NCBI GenBank assembly: GCA_900544175.1
Contig: UQUN01000016.1
Coordinates: 1 to 58,794, forward strand
Length of the DNA: 58,794 bases
Direction: 5' to 3'
Source: an uncultured Alistipes sp.
GTDB taxonomy: Bacteria; Bacteroidota; Bacteroidia; Bacteroidales; UBA932
Positions within the stretch are counted from its first letter, which is position 1. Each line of letters starts with the position of its first letter. A program made the translations under genes and the position numbers. The notes under the pieces were generated by a model. It worked only from the letters and a program-made list of their open reading frames with translations, made no database searches and was not told the DNA's origin. Of this stretch, positions 24,692-32,874 are shown one piece after another.

Positions 24692-24726
24692 GGTTCACAA
24701 ACTTGTGGACCACAAACTTGTGAACC
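24692..24726. repeat. Tandem palindrome downstream of the FtsK-like gene
   Basis: CACAAACTTGTG occurs twice (24696-24707 and 24711-24722), separated by GAC. The block is flanked by GGTTCACAA and TTGTGAACC, so it can also fold as one nested hairpin. There is no T tract. It may be a protein-binding site or a 3' stem-loop of the translocase mRNA. Confidence 0.5.
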
Positions 24727-24764
24727 GGAAACGCTGGCTCAAATCCCCGCCCTGCATGACGTGA

Positions 24765-24813
24765 CACTTTTATAAAAGTGAAATTTTGCCTAAAATGCAC
24801 TTCTGCAAAAGTG
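24765..24813. repeat. Paired dyads between convergent genes
   Basis: Perfect palindrome CACTTTTATAAAAGTG (24765-24780) and near-palindrome CACTTCTGCAAAAGTG (24798-24813) lie between the convergent FtsK-like and DUF4143 genes. They may be bidirectional transcript ends, although T tracts are poor. Confidence 0.4.
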
Positions 24814-24821
24814 TTTGTTGT

Positions 24822-26066
24822 TTAAAATTCTGTAATTGGCACTACATTTACCCTATAACCGTCTTTCTCAATTGTGCGCTTATCGTTATAAGTTACAATA
24901 ACAAGATTATCACACTTTAATTCTCCGGCGCATTCAACAATGCTGTCCACTTCCCGCTTCTCCGTTTTAGGACTGCCCATATCATAACATACCTGAATAA
25001 GCCTCAATATGCGGGTGCCTTCACGAAGGACAAAATCAACCTCCTTATCATTCCGTGAGCGATAATAGAACATCGTCTTCTCAACATCATAGCCCCGGCG
25101 TATAAGTTCTATGAAAACTTGATTCTCAAGCAATCGTCCCAGATTGTCACTCAAGGAAAATGCTTTTGATGCCACAAAACCGTTGTCAACGACATATACT
25201 TTCCTTGGGGCTTTTTTCATCAGCTTAAGCTTATTATTGTAGCGTGACAAATAATAGAAAAGGTATGGTTCATGGAGGTAGTCCATATATTTCTTGGCCG
25301 TATTGACACTGGAGAAATCAAGTTCAGATGTCAATTCATTAGCACTTACAGGATTGCAGAAGTTCGAGACAAGATACATGGCCAGGTTATTCAGATCTGT
25401 CACATTACGGACATTATGACGCTTGGCCACATCTTTCCATATAATGGAGTCAAACAACGTATCAAGGTAACTGCGGGTCAACAGGCGTGAGGCGACTGCT
25501 TCCGGATAGCCGCCGTTCCTCAAATAGTCATCTGTCAGCACAAGAGACTCTGTTTTGTGTTCCGGTTTCAGTGCGTGCATGTCAAGCTTGTTCCAATCGA
25601 AAAACTCTTCAAGGCTGAAAGGCAGCATCTCTACCTGAAGATACTTGCCTGTCAATACTGTAGCCATTTCGCTACTGAGCATTTTAGCATTACTGCCTGT
25701 TATTACAAGATTCTTTCCCATTCTATATAGTTCACTGACCCACAAATCCCATGCGTCAAGGTTCTGAACCTCGTCCAACAGGATATATTCGTACCCGGGA
25801 TAGACATCATCCAGCATCCGCATGACCAGATTTGCGTCCCAGGCTTCCAGTAATTGATAATTGTCGAAGTTCAAGTATGCGAAATTCTTGTTCCGCAGCA
25901 TCAATAATGCCTGAGTGGATTTGCCCACCCGGCGGGGACCTGTTATCAACTTGATCAGATGGCTGCTCAATAGCAAATCTGTATCTTGGAGGCTCTTACG
26001 TATCAGATACGGACGAGACATCAGTTCATCACGTTCTTTGCGCTGATTTAGAATGATTGTTTTCAT
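24822..26066 (-). CDS. AAA+ ATPase with DUF4143-type C-terminus
   Basis: 414 residues. Walker A GPRRVGKST (about 43), Walker B YILLDEVQN (about 94) and sensor LVITGSNAKML (about 120) mark the AAA_14 domain. The C-terminal half is the DUF4143 domain, ending with a KEVDFVL motif of the PD-(D/E)XK type. Such ATPases are very common and often mobile in Bacteroidales; their role is unknown, with suggested nucleic-acid or toxin-like functions. An alternative start is the internal ATG at residue 16. No shared dyad lies upstream, so it is probably an insertion among the regulon genes. Confidence 0.88.
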   Translation of the reverse strand: MKTIILNQRKERDELMSRPYLIRKSLQDTDLLLSSHLIKLITGPRRVGKSTQALLMLRNKNFAYLNFDNYQLLEAWDANLVMRMLDDVYPGYEYILLDEVQNLDAWDLWVSELYRMGKNLVITGSNAKMLSSEMATVLTGKYLQVEMLPFSLEEFFDWNKLDMHALKPEHKTESLVLTDDYLRNGGYPEAVASRLLTRSYLDTLFDSIIWKDVAKRHNVRNVTDLNNLAMYLVSNFCNPVSANELTSELDFSSVNTAKKYMDYLHEPYLFYYLSRYNNKLKLMKKAPRKVYVVDNGFVASKAFSLSDNLGRLLENQVFIELIRRGYDVEKTMFYYRSRNDKEVDFVLREGTRILRLIQVCYDMGSPKTEKREVDSIVECAGELKCDNLVIVTYNDKRTIEKDGYRVNVVPITEF

Positions 26067-26214
26067 CTTTTGTACTGTTATTCGGATACAATATTACTAT
26101 TTTTTATTCAAAAAAACAATGTGTATTGCACAAAATATGTAGTATTTTATGCAGTACGTAATAGCTGATGCATTGTGCGACCAATATCTTTAGCTAACGC
26201 AGTAAAATAATCTA

Positions 26215-26253
26215 CTTGTGCCGTGATTTGGCGCAAGTCTGGATTTTCTTTGC
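26215..26253 (+). promoter_or_regulatory. Shared dyad operator and promoter, dprA-like operon
   Basis: Half-sites CTTGTGCC (26215-26222) and GGCGCAAG (26230-26237): the most symmetrical copy (15 of 16 half-site positions are palindromic). Seven bp later lies TTTCTTTGC (26245-26253), a -7 box with T in place of A. Confidence 0.7.
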
Positions 26254-26266
26254 GGAAAAACAATTT

Positions 26267-27214
26267 ATGACCAGTTGGGAGGAAAAGTTGAACGAAATAG
26301 TCGGAAGAAGGAAGCAGGAAAAAGCCGAATGGAAGGCTTCCTGCCCGTCAGTCGAGGAGTTGCTGTGCCTGCAGCTGTCGGGATATTCTTCCCGACAGAT
26401 AGTGGGGATGGGCATTGAGGGAAACGGGCAATTGAAAGAGACGGCTGCAAAGGCTCAGCGCGAAATGGACAAAGCCAGGCGGATACTGGACAGGCAGACC
26501 AAAGCTGGAGTCATCACAGTCCCGTATTATGCTGATGATTATCCCTGGCATTTTAATAACCTGTGCAATGACGCCCCTGCGCTCATTCATGTGTCAGGCG
26601 ACTTGGGGTTGCTTAACCGGGATGATACTGTGGCGGTTATCGGTGCCCGTGGTGCCGATGCGGAAGGATTGGATGTCGCATACCGGTTTGCCGGGCAGGC
26701 CGGAGGGCAGGGACACGTGATCATCAGCGGACTGGCATTGGGCTGCGATATGGCTGCCCATCGGGGCTGTCTCGATGCGGAGGGGCAGACTGTCGCCATC
26801 GTTGCTTCGGGACTGAACATCACTCATCCCAAGGTAAATAAGCACTTGCAGGAGGAGATTGTGGCGAAGGGTGGAGCCATAGTCTCTGAGCATCCCTTCG
26901 GGGTGAAGGCCAATCCGACGAGACTGGTCGCCCGCTGCCGTATGCAAGTGGCTCTGGCCCGGTCGGTTATCGTGGTGCAGTGCCCTATTGTCAGCGGAAC
27001 GATGTATGCCGTTCGCTTCGCGCAGGAATATGACGGAGACATCTTCGGCTGGGAAAACGACATTTACGCGGTGGAATACGGCACTTGGAATGATCTGAAC
27101 TCCGGCAACAAGTTCTTGCTCGACCATAATCTTGCCATACCCCTCCGCCCAGAACAGGACATCGCTCTGAATCAATATTGTCAAATCATAAACGGAACAG
27201 AAAATGACGCTTAA
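26267..27214 (+). CDS. Divergent DprA/Smf-family DNA-processing protein
   Basis: 315 residues from the ATG at 26267. The Rossmann-like DprA core is clear: VAVIGARGADAEGLDVA (about 125), GHVIISGLALGCDMAAHRG, VAIVASGLN, GGAIVSEHPFG and SGTMYAVRFAQEYDGDIF. In transformation DprA the segment after SEHPFG reads FPxRNRIIAGLS; here it is TRLVARCRMQVALARS, so the ssDNA- or RecA-contact face differs. It probably binds single-stranded DNA. A short N-terminal helical region precedes the core and no winged-helix C-terminus is seen. The gene heads an operon with the 27204 gene under the shared dyad. Confidence 0.85.
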   Translation: MTSWEEKLNEIVGRRKQEKAEWKASCPSVEELLCLQLSGYSSRQIVGMGIEGNGQLKETAAKAQREMDKARRILDRQTKAGVITVPYYADDYPWHFNNLCNDAPALIHVSGDLGLLNRDDTVAVIGARGADAEGLDVAYRFAGQAGGQGHVIISGLALGCDMAAHRGCLDAEGQTVAIVASGLNITHPKVNKHLQEEIVAKGGAIVSEHPFGVKANPTRLVARCRMQVALARSVIVVQCPIVSGTMYAVRFAQEYDGDIFGWENDIYAVEYGTWNDLNSGNKFLLDHNLAIPLRPEQDIALNQYCQIINGTENDA

Positions 27215-28175
27215 GGAACTTGTTATGAAGGTTGACTTCGACAGCCTTCTCCCGTATTTGGAAAAGTGGGAAAATAGACATTTGGATAACATCTACGCCT
27301 TCCGTGAGGCATACGATATTCTCCGGGGCATGGAGCCGGACAGGGATTATCGTGGGAAGGCGACCGTGACAACTTCAATAAGGGAGGACGGGACAAGGAC
27401 CACACGTGTATGTTACTTGGACGATGATGCCTGGGAGAAAGAACTGGCTAAGGGACTTGTCTTTCCGGACGGTCTGTCGGTCAGCATGGAGGAACTTGCC
27501 ATGCACTGCCTGTGGGAGATTACCTTTTACGGTTTTTCGCCTGTGGGTGTCAAAGACACATTCTCCGGGATGTTGGGCAGGCAAAAGCCGCAGAACCGTT
27601 ATGAGGCGGCATTGGATAAGTTAAAGGAAAGTATCTGGAGACGGCAGACTCCCCGCAAGTTCCGTTTAAGAGGTGAGGGCGGAGAACGGTTGATAACCGG
27701 GTGGTTTGCATTTGAGCGGTGCGGCAGGCGGATGAACCGCGCCAAGAGAAAACGGAAATACCGTCAGAACAGGCGAATAAAATATCTTGCGACCATGTCG
27801 CGGCGCGAAACCTTGATTCAGACGCTGACCGTTCAGGGCAGCACCTTCACGCGCAGTGATGTGGAGTTTCTGTTGGGCGTTGACTATGGTATGCGGTATG
27901 ACTATTACTCAGTCGGCTGCGGAACAAACGGGCGCCTGGATTACATCCTTGAGTCCATGACCAAATACCAGCAGCTGGATTTAGCCAGATATGACAATGC
28001 GGTTGTATTTGTCCTTTATCCCTCCCGTTATCCGTTGGAAGACTTGGAAGTGGAGGCATTCCGTAAGGCGGTGCATAAGCGGTTGGGGTATGAGAATGTC
28101 ATGTTCGGCACAGCAGTGACAAGTAGCGGGAATGAAAATGTCAAGGTCATGTTGCTGCTGAATAGAACAGCATGA
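27204..28175 (+). CDS. Hypothetical protein co-transcribed with dprA-like gene
   Basis: 323 residues; the ATG at 27204 overlaps the DprA stop by 11 bp. The N-terminus MTLKELVMKVDFDSLLPYL with DNIYAFREAYDIL, and the later HCLWEITFYGFSP, recall a Bacteroides family of unknown function (DUF6557-like, from memory). The middle is strongly basic (KRKRKYRQNRRIKYL), suggesting RNA or DNA contact. The C-terminal third has a TLTVQGSTFTRSDVEFLL and LESMTKYQQLDLARYDNAVVF pattern. Translational coupling to the DprA homologue implies a joint job. Confidence 0.7.
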   Translation: MTLKELVMKVDFDSLLPYLEKWENRHLDNIYAFREAYDILRGMEPDRDYRGKATVTTSIREDGTRTTRVCYLDDDAWEKELAKGLVFPDGLSVSMEELAMHCLWEITFYGFSPVGVKDTFSGMLGRQKPQNRYEAALDKLKESIWRRQTPRKFRLRGEGGERLITGWFAFERCGRRMNRAKRKRKYRQNRRIKYLATMSRRETLIQTLTVQGSTFTRSDVEFLLGVDYGMRYDYYSVGCGTNGRLDYILESMTKYQQLDLARYDNAVVFVLYPSRYPLEDLEVEAFRKAVHKRLGYENVMFGTAVTSSGNENVKVMLLLNRTA

Positions 28176-28209
28176 GAAAGCTCTTCTGAAAAGCTTCCTT
28201 ACTTCATTG

Positions 28210-29484
28210 TCATTGTGCGGCTTTGAAGTTGAATACCGGTTTGATGACGCAGCTGATATCTGCGGTGTCCCGGATGTTGGCGATGATCTCCTCCGTCGGT
28301 TTGTAGACCATGGGGGACTCGTCGATGGTCTGCTCGGAGACGGTCTCGCTGTAGATGCCTTTCATCGAGTCGGTGAAGGCTTCCATGCTTAGCTGCTGGA
28401 ATGCCTGTGCGCGGCTCATTATGCGGCCTGCTCCGTGAGGGGCCGACCAGTTCCAGTCCGGATTGCCCTTGCCGGTGCATATCAGGGAGCCGTCCCGCAT
28501 GTTCATGGGGATGATGCATTTCTCTCCCTTGCGGGCGGAGATGGCTCCTTTGCGGATGATGCCGTCGTCCCCGATGTAGTTGTGGACGCTCTCGAAACGC
28601 TCTGAGGCCAATGTCTCCGGTGTACTGCAGATATTGTCTTTGGCCCGCAGGTATTCTACAAGCAGGTCCATGATGATACCCCGGTTGATTTGCGCCCATC
28701 TCTGACACAGCCGCATGTCGTGCAGGTAGTCCTCGCGCGGCTGTCCCTCGAGCCAGCAGAGTTCCGCGGGAACCGGTGGTTTTTGCATCCTGAAGGAGTT
28801 GTGCAGCTCCCGTATGGCCTCCTGCAGCTCGGCTTTCCGTCCTGCCGCCTTGTATTCCTCTATCATCTTAGTCTGCTTTTCCATCAGTTTGTCCCAGCCG
28901 GACATGTTCTTCACGGCCTGTTTCTGGTAGATGTCTGCCACTTGTTTGCCTAAGTTGCGGCTGCCGGTATGGACGACCACGTACATTCTGTCCTGGCCGT
29001 CACGGTCCAGCTCTATGAAATGGTTGCCTCCGCCGAGGGTGCCTGCGGCCTTGTACAGCCTTTTGACATCTTTCAGCTCGCGGAAGCAGCGCAGTTCCTT
29101 GACCAGCTCTTTCGCTTCCTGGTATCTTTCCATGTACGGCAGCAGCTGGACCAGACCTTCCTGGCTCCGTATGTCCCGGCCTGATGGAATGCTGCTCAGA
29201 ATGAACTGATTCAATTCGTGGAAGTCTATCTCTCCGCTGCACTCGAACGGCTGAACCAGCATGCCGCAGCCTATGTCCACTCCGACGATATTGGGGATGA
29301 CCCTTTCACCCAAGTCGCCGGTGAAGCCTATCACGCACCCAGCTCCGGCATGTACATCCGGCATTATCCTGATTTTGCAGCCGCTGAATACCTCGATGGA
29401 CATCAGCTGGCGGAGCTGCTCTATGGCCGTTTCCTCGACATTGTCGGTGAATATTCTCACATCGTAGTTGTCAATTGTTCTCAT
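28210..29484 (-). CDS. rtcB: RNA-splicing ligase RtcB
   Basis: 424 residues from the ATG at 29484; the frame extends to 29613, but that stretch contains the promoter. RtcB motifs: RIMPDVHAGAGCVIGFTG (metal Asp/His), VDIGCGML (metal Cys), LGGGNHFIE, VVHTGSRNLGKQVA and the C-terminal SAPHGAGRIMSR with the histidine that takes GMP. It joins 2',3'-cyclic phosphate or 3'-phosphate RNA ends to 5'-OH ends using GTP and Mn2+, repairing cleaved tRNA or rRNA. No archease or RtcA gene is adjacent. Its promoter has the shared dyad, so it belongs to the putative stress regulon. It is divergent from mazG. Confidence 0.96.
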   Translation of the reverse strand: MRTIDNYDVRIFTDNVEETAIEQLRQLMSIEVFSGCKIRIMPDVHAGAGCVIGFTGDLGERVIPNIVGVDIGCGMLVQPFECSGEIDFHELNQFILSSIPSGRDIRSQEGLVQLLPYMERYQEAKELVKELRCFRELKDVKRLYKAAGTLGGGNHFIELDRDGQDRMYVVVHTGSRNLGKQVADIYQKQAVKNMSGWDKLMEKQTKMIEEYKAAGRKAELQEAIRELHNSFRMQKPPVPAELCWLEGQPREDYLHDMRLCQRWAQINRGIIMDLLVEYLRAKDNICSTPETLASERFESVHNYIGDDGIIRKGAISARKGEKCIIPMNMRDGSLICTGKGNPDWNWSAPHGAGRIMSRAQAFQQLSMEAFTDSMKGIYSETVSEQTIDESPMVYKPTEEIIANIRDTADISCVIKPVFNFKAAQ

Positions 29485-29503
29485 ATCTGTTGCATTTGTA
29501 CCT

Positions 29504-29542
29504 GCAAATATAGTGACTGCTTGTGCCGTATCGCAGCACATG
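29504..29542 (-). promoter_or_regulatory. Shared dyad operator and promoter, rtcB
   Basis: Minus strand: half-site CATGTGCT (29542-29535), N7, half-site GGCACAAG (29527-29520), 7 bp, then -7 box TATATTTGC (29512-29504). The right half is a perfect match. Confidence 0.75.
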
Positions 29543-29622
29543 ATGTGGTTTGCCGCAGCGCAAGTTGAAAAAATACCGCTCCAACAGATATTTGATTTAT
29601 CTTTACGTCTCAAAATTCAAGA

Positions 29623-30474
29623 ATGATGAGCAGAAACGAGATGACTTCGAGGCAGGCCAAGCTGGAGGCTTTCGGCCGCCTTCTGGATATACTGGATGAG
29701 CTTAGGGAGAAATGCCCGTGGGACCGTAAGCAGACTACCGAGTCCCTTCGCCCTCAGACTATTGAGGAGACTTACGAGCTGAGCGACGCTATCCTGCGCG
29801 GGGACGGCAAGGAGGTCTCCAAGGAGTTGGGCGATGTGCTGCTGCATGTGGTCTTCTATGCGAAGATAGCCTCGGAGAAAGGCGAATATGATATCGTGGA
29901 TGTGATCAACCGGCTGTGCGACAAGTTGGTCTATCGCCATCCCCATGTGTTCGGCCAGGTGCATGTGGACGGGGCGGATCAGGTGGTGCAGAACTGGGAG
30001 GAGCTGAAGACCAAGGAGAAGGACGGCAACAAGCGGGTGCTTTCCGGTGTTCCGGTCTCCCTGCCGCCGCTGCTGAAGGCCTACCGGATGCAGGACAAGG
30101 CCCGGGCTGTTGGTTTCGACTGGGAGGAGCGCTCCCAGGTCTGGGACAAGGTAGGAGAGGAGCTCGGGGAATTCCGTGCGGAGCTGGACCGGATGGACAA
30201 GGCGGACCCCAAGTCGGTGGAGAGGGCCGAGGGAGAATTGGGCGATTTCCTGTTCTCGGTGGTCAATGCGGCCAGGCTCTACGACCTGAATCCGGATACC
30301 GCCCTGGAGATGACCTGCGCCAAGTTCCGCCGCCGTTTCACCTATCTGGAGGAGCACACCATCCGTCAGGGCCGCTCGCTCAAGGACATGACGCTCGCTG
30401 AGATGGATGCCCTGTGGAATGAGGCCAAGGAACTTGAAAGTGCAGATGGACAGGGAAATAACCAGAAAAAGTAG
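29623..30474 (+). CDS. mazG: Nucleoside triphosphate pyrophosphohydrolase MazG
   Basis: 283 residues. Two MazG repeats: the first has CPWDRKQTTESLRPQTIEETYEL and KELGDVLLHVVFYAKIA (the EExxE-ExxD metal set), the second has VGEELGEFRAEL and EGELGDFLFSVVNAARL. It hydrolyses (d)NTPs to NMPs and pyrophosphate, cleaning the nucleotide pool and affecting ppGpp levels. ATGATG at 29623 gives two possible starts 3 nt apart. It is followed 23 bp later by tcdA, probably in one operon. Confidence 0.96.
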   Translation: MMSRNEMTSRQAKLEAFGRLLDILDELREKCPWDRKQTTESLRPQTIEETYELSDAILRGDGKEVSKELGDVLLHVVFYAKIASEKGEYDIVDVINRLCDKLVYRHPHVFGQVHVDGADQVVQNWEELKTKEKDGNKRVLSGVPVSLPPLLKAYRMQDKARAVGFDWEERSQVWDKVGEELGEFRAELDRMDKADPKSVERAEGELGDFLFSVVNAARLYDLNPDTALEMTCAKFRRRFTYLEEHTIRQGRSLKDMTLAEMDALWNEAKELESADGQGNNQKK

Positions 30475-30497
30475 AGCAGTCTGGAAAATCGTCCGGT

Positions 30498-31352
30498 ATG
30501 GAGCATACAGCAAATAATCCTGGAGCGGATAGAATTGTATCTGAGCGTAGGCAAAGTCCGCAGTGGCAGGAGCGTACAGCTTTGCTGCTGGGGGAGGAGA
30601 CTCTTCTGAAGCTGAGGGATGCGGTCATCGTGGTGGCCGGCCTGGGTGGAGTAGGGGCATACGCTGCAGAGATGGTGGCCAGGGCCGGGGTCGGACGGAT
30701 GGTGCTTATCGACTCGGATAGGGTCGGTGAAAGCAACAAGAACCGTCAGCTGCTGGCCATGAACTCAACGCTCGGAAGGCTGAAAACGGAGGTGATGGCG
30801 GAAAGGCTGCTGGACATCAATCCGGAACTGCATATCGTGAAAGTTCCGGAGTATCTGACGGAGGACAATATCCCTGGGGTGTTTGAGAATGCGCTTAGGG
30901 AGATGGCCCTATGCGGAAGCTCTGACCCTGATGGAGTATTGACGGATGAGTCGGTAGCCAATACCGGACTTGCTCCGGATTTTGTCATAGACGCCATAGA
31001 TACGTTGGCTCCCAAGATAGCTTTGATCTCCCATTGCATCCATAGCGGAATACCGTTGGTCTCCTCTATGGGAGCGGGTGCCAAGCTGGACGCCACAAAA
31101 GTCCGTCTGACCGACATCTCCAAATCCTACAACTGCCCGCTGGCATTCATTCTGCGGAAGAAACTTCGCAAGATAGGTATAACCAAAGGATTTCCAGTGG
31201 TTTTCTCGGAGGAGCTGCCAGAGCGGGACGCGATAGTGCCCACAGAGGGCGAACGCAACAAGAAGTCCCAGGTCGGGACTATCTCATACCTGCCGGCAGT
31301 ATTCGGATGCGTCTGTGCCCAGGCTGCAGTCAGGCATATTACCGCTCGGTAA
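30498..31352 (+). CDS. tcdA: tRNA threonylcarbamoyladenosine dehydratase TcdA
   Basis: 284 residues, ThiF/E1-like. The nucleotide-binding loop VVAGLGGVGAYAAEMVARAG (about 47), the DSDRVGESNKNRQLLA segment and DFVIDAIDTLAPK are diagnostic, as is the late KGFPVVFSEE strand. It cyclises t6A37 of tRNA to ct6A with ATP. About 284 residues is usual for the family. It lies behind mazG. Confidence 0.92.
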   Translation: MEHTANNPGADRIVSERRQSPQWQERTALLLGEETLLKLRDAVIVVAGLGGVGAYAAEMVARAGVGRMVLIDSDRVGESNKNRQLLAMNSTLGRLKTEVMAERLLDINPELHIVKVPEYLTEDNIPGVFENALREMALCGSSDPDGVLTDESVANTGLAPDFVIDAIDTLAPKIALISHCIHSGIPLVSSMGAGAKLDATKVRLTDISKSYNCPLAFILRKKLRKIGITKGFPVVFSEELPERDAIVPTEGERNKKSQVGTISYLPAVFGCVCAQAAVRHITAR

Positions 31353-31442
31353 AAGTGCTTAAAGCACTTAAAGCAACGGCACCGAATCGCGGGATTTGCT
31401 GCCGTTGTGGAATGGGATGATCTTTACTTCGGGTGAGGCTTA

Positions 31443-31886
31443 TTATATCGATGCCCAATCGAACCAGTAGTCAGCCGGATATCTCCAGCTGTCCTCCAGA
31501 CATTCAGGATATCTTTTGCCGGAAAGGACCATAAGTACAGAGTCGGGCTCCTCCGCTCTCAGGCAATTTGCATAGCCGGCCGGTACGCAGATAATCTCGC
31601 TTTTGCGTTCCGAGATACGATAGATTTCCGGTGTCAGACTTTTGGAAGGATGTTTCCAGTCATCCGGTGCCACAAATGCCATTGTGAAACTCCCTGTAAC
31701 GCATTGGAACCATTTCCGTTCGAACTGATGCCCGTGCCATCCTCTGACCAGTCCGGTGTTCACATTCTGTATAAAATAGTACCGCTCGACCCCTTCGAAT
31801 GAAAATGTATTCATCGAGTGGATCGTACCGCGGTAGTCGTTGAAGATTTCGCCTTGGATTACTTTTATCGGTTCAGTGGCAGCCAT
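31443..31886 (-). CDS. Cupin-fold sugar epimerase/isomerase-like protein
   Basis: 147 residues with a RmlC-like cupin: IFNDYRGTIHSMNTF, then TGLVRGWHGHQFERKWFQCVTGSF and IICVPAGYANCLRA. It resembles WxcM/FdtA-type dTDP-sugar isomerases and the small Bacteroides sugar epimerases. The His-x-His pair in WHGHQ corresponds to the active-site region. It would modify a nucleotide sugar for surface polysaccharide, but no other sugar gene is near, so the pathway is unknown. It lies 29 bp downstream of the Rpn-type gene on the same strand. Confidence 0.75.
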   Translation of the reverse strand: MAATEPIKVIQGEIFNDYRGTIHSMNTFSFEGVERYYFIQNVNTGLVRGWHGHQFERKWFQCVTGSFTMAFVAPDDWKHPSKSLTPEIYRISERKSEIICVPAGYANCLRAEEPDSVLMVLSGKRYPECLEDSWRYPADYWFDWASI

Positions 31887-31915
31887 TCAGTTTATTTGTC
31901 AGTACATTTGTCTGT

Positions 31916-32866
31916 TCATAGGGATGCTATCTCCTCGTCCGTAAGTCCGGTAATCCGTGCAATGACATCAGGCGCGATACCTTCGGACTTCATGCCACGG
32001 GCATTCCTGAGACGTTCCTCCTCACGACCTTCCTCACGACCTTCCTCACGACCTTCCTTGCGTCCTTCCTCGCGACCTTCCTCGCGTCCTTCCTTGCGTC
32101 CTTCCTCGCGACCCTCTATCTTCGCTGTGTCCAGCACGTCCATCTGGATGGCCACTGCGTCCATGTGTTTTTCGTAAGCCTGCCTGTCACTGTCGGACAT
32201 CGACCAGTAAGTAAGTTTCTCGCGGGCCTCGCCCAGACCGGGAGCCTTCGTGTCTGGAGAGATCACGCCTTCTTTCAGGTAACGCATCCACTCTGACAGA
32301 GGAGTCACGGACGCCTTGTCGAACTCGAACTCGTTCACACGGATTATTATGTATTCCGGGAATATCTCGGAAGGCAGACGGCGTACTATGGCATCGCGGT
32401 TTTTAGTGTTGATAACCAGTTCGTCTCTCGTATGTACTCCTATGAAATGGCTCCTGCCGTGGTATAGGTAGTCCTTGCCCTCGCCGATGTCGAAATACAG
32501 GATGCTGATAGAGTAGACCTTCTTGACATTGCTGTATGCGTCTCCCATGCTGATGTGTTCGGTGATGGCCTTCGCCACTCCATACAGCACCCGTTCCAGA
32601 TAGTACAGCTCGCGGGTGTTCTGCACCTCAATGATGATGATCTCCCCCTTGCTGTTGAGTGCCTTGATATCCACGCGGTTGAATTTGTCATCCGCTGAAA
32701 GCTGGTTGCCTTCGCTCTCCAGGATCTCAACGATAGTAATAGGCTCACCGATGAACACAGTAAGGAAGCCCTCCAGCACCCCGAAATTGGCCTTCTGCCT
32801 CAGCAGCCGCTTGATAGCCCAGTCAAACCTGACGTACATGTCCTTCATGTTTCCCATATCATCCAT
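31916..32866 (-). CDS. Rpn/PD-(D/E)XK nuclease family transposase-like protein
   Basis: 316 residues from the ATG at 32866. The Bacteroides-type N-terminus YVRFDWAIKRLLRQKANF, then VEILESEGNQ, FNRVDIKALN and IIIEVQNTRE give the D...ExQ nuclease motif. These proteins are recombination-promoting nuclease homologues, often annotated as transposases without terminal repeats. The C-terminal part is a low-complexity (EEGR/KEGR)n tract encoded by eight 12-bp repeats, followed by a short helical tail (IARITGLTDEEI). The -7 box lies only 9 bp before the ATG, so the leader is very short; internal ATGs at 32857 or 32848 are alternatives. Confidence 0.88.
   Translation of the reverse strand: MDDMGNMKDMYVRFDWAIKRLLRQKANFGVLEGFLTVFIGEPITIVEILESEGNQLSADDKFNRVDIKALNSKGEIIIIEVQNTRELYYLERVLYGVAKAITEHISMGDAYSNVKKVYSISILYFDIGEGKDYLYHGRSHFIGVHTRDELVINTKNRDAIVRRLPSEIFPEYIIIRVNEFEFDKASVTPLSEWMRYLKEGVISPDTKAPGLGEAREKLTYWSMSDSDRQAYEKHMDAVAIQMDVLDTAKIEGREEGRKEGREEGREEGRKEGREEGREEGREEERLRNARGMKSEGIAPDVIARITGLTDEEIASL
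32018..32113. repeat. Eight tandem 12-bp repeats inside the Rpn-type gene
   Basis: Eight near-identical 12-bp units (consensus on the plus strand TTCCTCGCGACC) encode the (G-R-E/K-E) tract. Repeat number can change by slippage without frameshift, giving length variants of the protein tail. Confidence 0.9.
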
Positions 32867-32874
32867 CTTTTTCG

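Noticed and set aside
18479..29542. Sigma-54 promoters (GG...GC at -24/-12) because of the recurrent GGC element
   Set aside because: The GGC to TTGC distance is about 17 bp, not the 10-bp GG-to-GC spacing required, and all sites have a proper TAnnTTTG box.
31374..31407. Hairpin CAACGGCA/TGCCGTTG between tcdA and the cupin gene as a terminator
   Set aside because: Long loop and no T tract on either strand; kept only as a weak possibility.
32018..32113. CRISPR-like array from the 12-bp periodic repeats
   Set aside because: The units are contiguous, have no spacers and lie in frame inside a gene.
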